Assembly: GCA_016786705.1 (NCBI GenBank)
Contig: JAEUVV010000002.1
Span: 114,106-178,105 of the forward strand
DNA from: Taibaiella sp.
GTDB taxonomy: Bacteria; Bacteroidota; Bacteroidia; Chitinophagales; Chitinophagaceae
Length of the DNA stretch: 64,000 nt
Direction: 5' to 3'
Shown here: positions 58,506 to 64,000 of the stretch, piece by piece
Numbering within the stretch: position 1 is the first letter of the stretch
How the letters are laid out: each line of letters begins with the position of its first letter
Translations under genes and position numbers: made by a program
The notes under the pieces: generated by a model
Told to the model about the DNA's origin: nothing
What the model saw: the letters and a program-made list of their open reading frames with translations, nothing else
Databases searched by the model: none

Positions 58506-60611
58506 TTATTTTAACTGGTTACTGAAATTATAACTTACTGTGGCAAAGAAGGAGCGGCCATAACTAAAGGCCAGGTTACCGGTTCCGCTATGTACCCCAC
58601 CGCTCACAGCAGTATTTTCCAAATCGGTTACGTTTAAAAGATTACGGACCCCAAGCGCAATATTAAAATTTGAGTTGATACGTTGCTGAACATTAAAGTC
58701 CAGGATATTGTAAGCAGCAGTTTTTCCTAACTCCAGCATCTCTTGCCCGCTCGCATCCTTCGCGATATTATATACGACCCTTTCTCCTGTAAACTTGTAA
58801 AACAGGTTCAGCCTTGTTTTAGTGGCCAGGATATTATACATTACCTCTAAATTTACCTCCGGGTACCAGTTAAATGTACTTTCTTTCTTAAATCCTTCCT
58901 TTCCGGAAACCTCATTATACTCTCCCAAAATCAAACCGCCAAGGCGCCATTCTACTTTTGGGGTTACAAACCTGTTCGCTAAAGAGAATCCTGTAGTTCT
59001 ATACTTTTCCCCGTTTTTCAGCTGAAAAACATTGGCACTGTCTTTCTTAGACTCATCATACACTCTTTCCTGGGCGTAAAAAATCCGGTCATTGTAATGA
59101 TTATAGAAATAGCTCAACTCTGTAGAATAAAATCTGTTTTCCTTAAAAGGCTTTTTATAGGTAAAGGATGCATTAAAACTATTAGAGCTTTCAGCTTTCA
59201 GGTTCTCGTTGCCTCTAAGGTCATGATTGGAGTCTCTAAAGAAGAAATACAATTCGCGAAGCGCGGGGGCCCTGTAACCTTGCGCGTAAGATGCTCTAAG
59301 TGAAATGTTGTCATTTACCTGGTATAAGGTATTCACAGAAGGAATCAGGGGAGGCGCATCATATTTTGAATTCTTGGTAAAACGAACGCCAGGACGAATA
59401 TTAAATTTATCGAATGGTTTATATTCAGCCGTCAGGAATGCCGAAAAATTGGCAATCACCGGTTCTCCTTCGATCCTGTCTCCGGTAGCCCTGTCATAGG
59501 TGTATTCAATCCCGGGTTGAATACTTAGTTTTTTAGAATGTACATAGAGTAGTGATGTTCTCCAGTTGACAGAGTATAATTGTGCCGTATCATGCAAGCC
59601 TTCACCAACAGCAGGAGTAATCGTTTTAGACTTATAATCTAACAAATCGCTTTTGGTATAACGCCTGTAATCTGTATAACCTACACTGGTATTTAAAAAC
59701 CATTTATGGTCCCAGTTATGGTTATGCTGTAACTGGTGGGCCATACGGTCTGTAGTAAAAAATTGATTCACCGCCCTACTATTACCAAAATTAATAGGCT
59801 TCTTAGTAACGATGGCCTCGCGCAGGTAATCATTCCGATACATGATATCCCAGTTTTTGCCCCTATAGCCTACCCTTAAGGAAGGTAATAGTTGCTCCTT
59901 GGGTTTCCATTTATGATCTCTATTATATTTATCAGCCCCCCAGCCACCAAAGTCGTAATGCATTACACTTGCCTGAACGTTCAACTTTCCATTATCCCAG
60001 CTCCCGCTTAACTGCTGCGTATGTAAACCCTTCCCGGTACCAAAATTATACTCCCTGCCGGCAGTTTCCTCATTTACCTGAGCGTTAAGCTGGATAGATT
60101 TACTTTCCGGTCTTTTGGTAATAATATTGATGACCCCGGCCATGGCATCGGCACCATACACTATAGACATCGGGCCTTCAACAATTTCAATTCTTTCGAT
60201 CTGGGCAGCATTGATCTGGTTCAGGCTTTCTCTCGCATCATTACGGTCTAATAACGGGACACCATCCAATAAGATCTTCACGCCCCGACCGGCCATACCC
60301 ATAATCGAAAAATCCGCCACCCCTAATGCCATATCGTTGCTAAAACGAATGCCTAATTCCCCGGTCAGGATTTGCTGCGCATTAGTAGCTACTTTGGCCT
60401 GGATCCGCTTCTGGTCAATGACATTCATTTTGTATACCGACTTGCGCAAGCTCTGGGGCTGGTATTGCGCCGTAACCACGAATTCTTCCAAAGCAGTAGC
60501 CGCGGTATCCGTATCCTTATTGTCCTGTGCCCGGCTTTCCGTTGCCCCTGCAGCCAATATCCCAGCGGTCAATAAGCCCAACGCAGTTTTCTTAGTATCA
60601 AAATATATCAT
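58506..60611 (-). CDS. TonB-dependent outer-membrane receptor, likely heme or iron
   Basis: 701 residues from the ATG at 60611. A longer open frame to 60734 begins upstream of the promoter and would bury the signal peptide. Signal peptide about 1-28 (ending ATESRAQ). A TonB-box-like segment, EEFVVTAQY, and a plug domain with EIVEGPMSIVYGADAMAGVINIITKR follow; the rest is a beta-barrel ending in SFFATVSYNFSNQLK. Downstream HmuY and DUF6607 genes point to heme. Transport needs TonB-ExbBD encoded elsewhere. Confidence 0.92.
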   Translation of the reverse strand: MIYFDTKKTALGLLTAGILAAGATESRAQDNKDTDTAATALEEFVVTAQYQPQSLRKSVYKMNVIDQKRIQAKVATNAQQILTGELGIRFSNDMALGVADFSIMGMAGRGVKILLDGVPLLDRNDARESLNQINAAQIERIEIVEGPMSIVYGADAMAGVINIITKRPESKSIQLNAQVNEETAGREYNFGTGKGLHTQQLSGSWDNGKLNVQASVMHYDFGGWGADKYNRDHKWKPKEQLLPSLRVGYRGKNWDIMYRNDYLREAIVTKKPINFGNSRAVNQFFTTDRMAHQLQHNHNWDHKWFLNTSVGYTDYRRYTKSDLLDYKSKTITPAVGEGLHDTAQLYSVNWRTSLLYVHSKKLSIQPGIEYTYDRATGDRIEGEPVIANFSAFLTAEYKPFDKFNIRPGVRFTKNSKYDAPPLIPSVNTLYQVNDNISLRASYAQGYRAPALRELYFFFRDSNHDLRGNENLKAESSNSFNASFTYKKPFKENRFYSTELSYFYNHYNDRIFYAQERVYDESKKDSANVFQLKNGEKYRTTGFSLANRFVTPKVEWRLGGLILGEYNEVSGKEGFKKESTFNWYPEVNLEVMYNILATKTRLNLFYKFTGERVVYNIAKDASGQEMLELGKTAAYNILDFNVQQRINSNFNIALGVRNLLNVTDLENTAVSGGVHSGTGNLAFSYGRSFFATVSYNFSNQLK

Positions 60612-60649
60612 ATGCACAAAGCCATTATATGAACGATAATTTAAGCAGG

Positions 60650-60686
60650 CAAATTTAGCCAGAATAAGCCGCTTAAGGGGTTCAAA
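60650..60686 (-). promoter_or_regulatory. Promoter of the heme-uptake operon
   Basis: On the minus strand TAAATTTG (60657-60650) matches TAnnTTTG. A TTTG lies 25 nt upstream (60686-60683), slightly too far. The predicted start near 60643 gives a leader of about 32 nt before the ATG at 60611. No Fur box was identified with confidence. Confidence 0.55.
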
Positions 60687-60916
60687 ATAGGGAATAAGCC
60701 TTACAGACACGCTTTTTTGACAATTCTCAGACAATCATTTTTGGTTATGCTGCTACCACCAAACGTAACCTGGTCCCCGGAATTTTTAACCACAATCCAG
60801 GCGACAATGCCCTACTCAAGGCAATTATTACATTAGCGTATTTTCTAAATTTTTAGTGCTGACTAATTCGTAATTTTAGCGATTTTAATCCCGGGAAGCC
60901 TTTATATTTATCTTTC

Positions 60917-61789
60917 ATGAGCGCAACTGAAGACAAAGCCGTCAAAGCCACCTATTTTAGTATAGCCGGCAACAGTGTCCTGGCCCTGCTGAAGTGGCTG
61001 GCCGGTTTCTTTGGCAATTCTTACGCGCTAATAGCCGATGCGATAGAATCAACCGCTGATATTTTTGCCTCTTTTTTGGTTTTATTTGGTTTAAAATACG
61101 CGAAGCGTCCTGCCGATGACAACCATCCTTACGGCCATGGAAAAGTGGAACCCCTGGTCACCTTTATAGTCGTTGGCTTTCTTATCGTATCCGCTACCAT
61201 CATCGCGTACCAGAGTATACAAAATATTAATACGCCACATGAGCTGCCCGAATCCTGGACATTATATGTACTGGGCGCCATTATTATCTGGAAAGAGATA
61301 TCATACCGGATCGTTATCAAAAGAAGTAAAGAAACCAACAGCTCTGCGCTTAAGGCAGATGCCTGGCACCACCGGAGTGATGCGATTACCTCTGTGGCGG
61401 CTTTTGCCGGGATCAGCATAGCTTTAGTTCTGGGCAAAGGTTATGAAAACGCTGATGATTTCGCGGCTTTGTTTGCTTCCGGTTTTATCTTATACAATTG
61501 CTATAAGATCTTCCGCCCCGCATTAGGAGAAATTATGGACGAAAATGTATATCCCGAACTGGTGCAGCAGATCAGGGGGATAGCGGCAATGGTAAATGGC
61601 GTTGTGGCTACCGAAAAATGTTATGTGCGCAAGGTAGGTATGAAATTTCACATAGACCTGCATGCTGTAGTGGCGGGCAGCCTGAGCGTGACCGAGGGAC
61701 ACGAGATCGCGCACAAGCTTAAAGATACGCTGATGGAGCAGCTACCCGAGATCGGCAATGTGCTCGTCCATATTGAACCGGCAATATAA
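60917..61789 (+). CDS. Cation diffusion facilitator (CDF) metal exporter
   Basis: 290 residues: six membrane helices followed by a cytoplasmic ferredoxin-like domain (from about 205). The metal site in helix 2 reads DAIESTAD, so Glu44 and Asp48 stand where most CDF proteins have His/Asp and Asp. The helix 5 site is the usual HxxxD (His151-Asp155). HPYGHGKVE (70-78) matches the family. The exported metal is probably Zn, Fe, Co or Mn. Single gene. Confidence 0.92.
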   Translation: MSATEDKAVKATYFSIAGNSVLALLKWLAGFFGNSYALIADAIESTADIFASFLVLFGLKYAKRPADDNHPYGHGKVEPLVTFIVVGFLIVSATIIAYQSIQNINTPHELPESWTLYVLGAIIIWKEISYRIVIKRSKETNSSALKADAWHHRSDAITSVAAFAGISIALVLGKGYENADDFAALFASGFILYNCYKIFRPALGEIMDENVYPELVQQIRGIAAMVNGVVATEKCYVRKVGMKFHIDLHAVVAGSLSVTEGHEIAHKLKDTLMEQLPEIGNVLVHIEPAI

Positions 61790-62132
61790 GTGTGCTTACA
61801 AGCGGGTATTATAGTCTTAAAAGAATAGAGCCGTATATTTTCGTCTTTAATGCTATTTGTATATTAATATTAACTCAAATGGTCCGCCTAATGAGATGTA
61901 CACCGGGTGAGGTGATTCAGAATTATGAGCGTTCATATGCAAGTCAATTAACTACTAACATCAGGATATTCATCCCCATTATCCAACCTATTTTTCAAAA
62001 AAATAGGGGCTGCCCAAATAAAGGTCAGCCCCTTGTATTTTTCACTTATTCCTCCACCACACAGGTAGAATGTTCAAGTATCAAACTTTCAGGCCACTAA
62101 TCCATCTTTTTAGACTACACCTATTTTCAAGA
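61790..62132. other. Gene-free interval with one terminator-like hairpin
   Basis: 343 bases between convergent genes. A 102-codon open frame on the plus strand begins with GTG, has no family resemblance and is judged non-coding. GGGGCTG (62006-62012) pairs with CAGCCCC (62026-62032), followed by TTGTATTTTT: a probable terminator of the CDF gene, although it is about 215 bp from the stop. Nothing else recognised. Confidence 0.5.
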
Positions 62133-64000
62133 TTATTTTTTAATGAGCTCGTTTCGGCTCAGGATATTTCCGGCTTCATCTGTAAGTGTAATTAAATAAA
62201 CTCCTGCGGTCAAGTCAGCAACGGAAAATATGTGTGTTGCATCCTTAGCTTTACTAGTCCAAAATTTTTGCCCCCACATATTTATCAACGAAATCGTCTG
62301 CCCGCTTTGAAGCCCGCTAAGGGTCACTAAATTTGTTGCCGGATTGGGATAAATTATTATAGCATATTGATCACAACCTATATTTGCTTTTTCTACCTTA
62401 CTGTAGGCCGAACCTCCGTCTTTATCTATTATACGCAGACGGTAATAATGAATGCCTTCCTCTATATGTCTATTGGTATAAGAATATTTGCTGTTGCTTC
62501 CTTTAGCATATATAGTATTCAGTATATGGAACGTAACTCCGTCTTTACTATGCTCTAATTCGAAGCGATCAAGGCTTTCTTCTTTACCGGTTTCCCATTT
62601 GCCGGTAAAAGTACAATTTGTACTGGATAAAGTAAAAGAGAGTAGGTTAACCGGAAGCGGAGTAACAAAAGGAATAAAATAGCTTTCCACTTCTCCGTCC
62701 CCTGCTGCTCCGGTAGGATTTTGACCTGCTATATCTGTTGACAGGCGAAATAATGCATATACACCAGTTGTACCGGCAACACCTCCTAAAGTTACATTAT
62801 TCCAGGTAAGTGTAACCATTCCTGTAAAACTGGATGGCACGGTAGCCGATACCCGCTCTCCGGCACTAAAAGTACCATTATTGTCCCAATCTATCCATCC
62901 GTAAAGTGTTGCCGCTGTTGTTCCCTGGTTATTTACTGACACCTCAAGGCTATAGCTTGGAATATTGTGTACAGAGCCTCCACTAATAGAGGGAAAAGTG
63001 CTTATCCCATCATCTACATCTCCTGTTGCGGTTACATTAGGCTTTCCATCATTTTCGACAGTAACACTTGCCCCAATGGTTAAAGCTACAAAGGGGCTCA
63101 CATAATGTCGGGGACCATTATTCGAAAGCAAAGTATTGTATTGACCTGTACCTGTACCTGCACCGACTGTAGCTGTACTGGCATCCGGCAGATCTCCAAA
63201 GTCAATTGGTAAGGGAGCATCTGCACATCTAGCACCGTCATTGTTACTTAGTCCTGATGTTGAGCTGGCAAAAGGAACACCTGTATAAACACCAGAGGCT
63301 ATATTAATCCTATAAATGACTCCCGTGCTATTATTGTAAACATAAAAATAGCCTTGGTTATCAAAAAAAACAGCCCCGTATGCTGCGGTAGGAACGGCTG
63401 CACCGAGATTAGTCACTGCGCCGGTATTAGGATCAACTTTTAGCAATTGCCCGTTAGCGGAACTTATAGCATATAGGGCACCATCGACAGGATTGTAAGC
63501 CCAGTCTGCAAAATTGTTTGTTGCCGATTCCGTCACAGTAGCTATTAGTTGCAGATAGGCAGGAGATGAAGGATTCACATCAACAACATAATGCGTATTT
63601 GTATTACCATTTCTTAAATACATTTTCCCGCCGTAGACGTCACCTACAATAATATTACCGGCGGCTTGCAATTGAGCAATATAGGCCACATACTTGGAAC
63701 TGTAAGTGTAACCTCCAGGTGTCGGGGTTATTTGTGTAACAAATATTTGCCCGCTGACGACATCAGATCCATAAAATAGGCCATCTATGGCATTAAATCC
63801 AAGTGCATTTTGGTTTGGACTCGTAATACCATCAGTAGCACTAGCAGATAGGGTGCCAGTAACAAGATTCAGGCTATTAAAATTACCGCTTGTGCCCTGC
63901 ACAAAGAAAGCATCTGATGTACAACCCAAAGCGGCGAAAGTACTCCTGCCCAAACACTGTGCATATTGTAACAAATTTCCGTCAGCCACCTTCGAACGGG
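62133..64000 (-). CDS. Type IX-secreted protein with beta-propeller-like and GEVED domains (runs off right edge)
   Basis: The frame is open from the right edge, so the N-terminus and signal peptide are outside the window. The visible part is about 620 residues: repeats with a FNAIDGLFYGSD, YNPVDGALYAIS and FDNQGYFYVYN pattern, suggesting a DUF6923-like beta-propeller (about 1-255); a GEVED domain with DFGDLPDAS, DVDDGIS, GWIDWDNNGTFSAGER and GDGEVESYF (about 265-445); then a fibronectin-like part; and a T9SS domain starting at IIYPNPATN. A GTG in frame at 63989 is probably internal. Likely a cell-surface or secreted adhesin-type protein. Confidence 0.85.
   Translation of the reverse strand, partial: RSKVADGNLLQYAQCLGRSTFAALGCTSDAFFVQGTSGNFNSLNLVTGTLSASATDGITSPNQNALGFNAIDGLFYGSDVVSGQIFVTQITPTPGGYTYSSKYVAYIAQLQAAGNIIVGDVYGGKMYLRNGNTNTHYVVDVNPSSPAYLQLIATVTESATNNFADWAYNPVDGALYAISSANGQLLKVDPNTGAVTNLGAAVPTAAYGAVFFDNQGYFYVYNNSTGVIYRINIASGVYTGVPFASSTSGLSNNDGARCADAPLPIDFGDLPDASTATVGAGTGTGQYNTLLSNNGPRHYVSPFVALTIGASVTVENDGKPNVTATGDVDDGISTFPSISGGSVHNIPSYSLEVSVNNQGTTAATLYGWIDWDNNGTFSAGERVSATVPSSFTGMVTLTWNNVTLGGVAGTTGVYALFRLSTDIAGQNPTGAAGDGEVESYFIPFVTPLPVNLLSFTLSSTNCTFTGKWETGKEESLDRFELEHSKDGVTFHILNTIYAKGSNSKYSYTNRHIEEGIHYYRLRIIDKDGGSAYSKVEKANIGCDQYAIIIYPNPATNLVTLSGLQSGQTISLINMWGQKFWTSKAKDATHIFSVADLTAGVYLITLTDEAGNILSRNELIKK

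Noticed and set aside
60612..60734. Upstream extension of the TonB receptor to 60734
   Set aside because: It begins upstream of the promoter element at 60650-60657 and would place 41 residues before the signal peptide.
61792..62100. 102-codon open frame on the plus strand after the CDF gene
   Set aside because: Starts with GTG, no family resemblance, contains the terminator hairpin; judged chance.
1..64000. tRNA, rRNA, CRISPR arrays, insertion sequences
   Set aside because: Looked for conserved tRNA T-arm strings, regular short repeats with spacers and transposase motifs; none was found by eye.

Overview
The window is chromosomal DNA of a Bacteroidota bacterium, most likely of the Chitinophagales/Chitinophagaceae. 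Four extracellular proteins end in the YPNP-type C-terminal sorting domain of the type IX secretion system. Many genes are preceded by the Bacteroidota sigma-factor element TAnnTTTG (often with TTTG or TTG about 20 nt upstream), and Shine-Dalgarno sequences are mostly absent. The EF-P sequence has the loop I associate with Chitinophagaceae. I found no tRNA, rRNA, CRISPR array, insertion sequence or prophage; the assignment rests on reading motifs by eye.

Layout. 1-1.5 kb: start of a CzcA/CusA heavy-metal RND pump (running off the left edge) with a small His-containing partner gene. 1.6-4 kb: a cold-shock operon (DEAD-box helicase, cold-shock-domain protein, CspA) with a long structured leader. 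4-6.7 kb: small singletons (DUF-type, saccharopine-dehydrogenase-like, beta-barrel, membrane protein). 6.9-9.5 kb: efp-accB-accC. 9.5-17.9 kb: complete recD-recC-recB operon. 18-19.5 kb: type IX-secreted protein.

19.6-25.6 kb is the most interesting region. It is an NrtR-linked set of genes for making, consuming and recycling NAD+ and ADP-ribose: NrtR, a PRPP-synthetase-like protein, a bacterial-type PARG macrodomain protein, the RNA 2'-phosphotransferase KptA/Tpt1, a PPP-type phosphatase, a nicotinamide phosphoribosyltransferase-like protein and a NADAR protein. A perfect palindrome overlaps a textbook promoter at its head. The Prs-like plus Nampt-like pair with no NMN adenylyltransferase resembles the NARP1 route that rebuilds NAD+ from ADP-ribose and nicotinamide. 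Here it sits with enzymes that release ADP-ribose.

25.6-38 kb: mixed housekeeping and envelope genes (alpha/beta hydrolase, small repeat protein, membrane proteins, glycyl-tRNA synthetase, aspartate kinase with a TTG start, RicT/PSP1 protein, secreted M14 carboxypeptidase, SIMPL protein, Old Yellow Enzyme). 38-48.2 kb: a methyltransferase facing a tightly overlapping exopolysaccharide operon (Wzz, Wzx, Wzy, two glycosyltransferases, an O-antigen ligase/polymerase fused to a priming sugar-1-phosphate transferase, a nucleotidyltransferase and a degenerate epimerase). 48.3-56.4 kb: CNNM/CorC protein, ScpA, rhodanese, DedA, AraC regulator, secreted SGNH-PKD protein, lipoprotein and membrane proteins. 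56.4-60.7 kb: a heme-uptake operon (TonB receptor, HmuY, DUF6607). 60.9-64 kb: a cation diffusion facilitator and a type IX-secreted GEVED protein running off the right edge.

Coordinates were read from the numbered sequence. Several starts were moved from a TTG-extended frame to an internal ATG for reasons given in each entry. Domain calls come from motif recognition, not from a database search.
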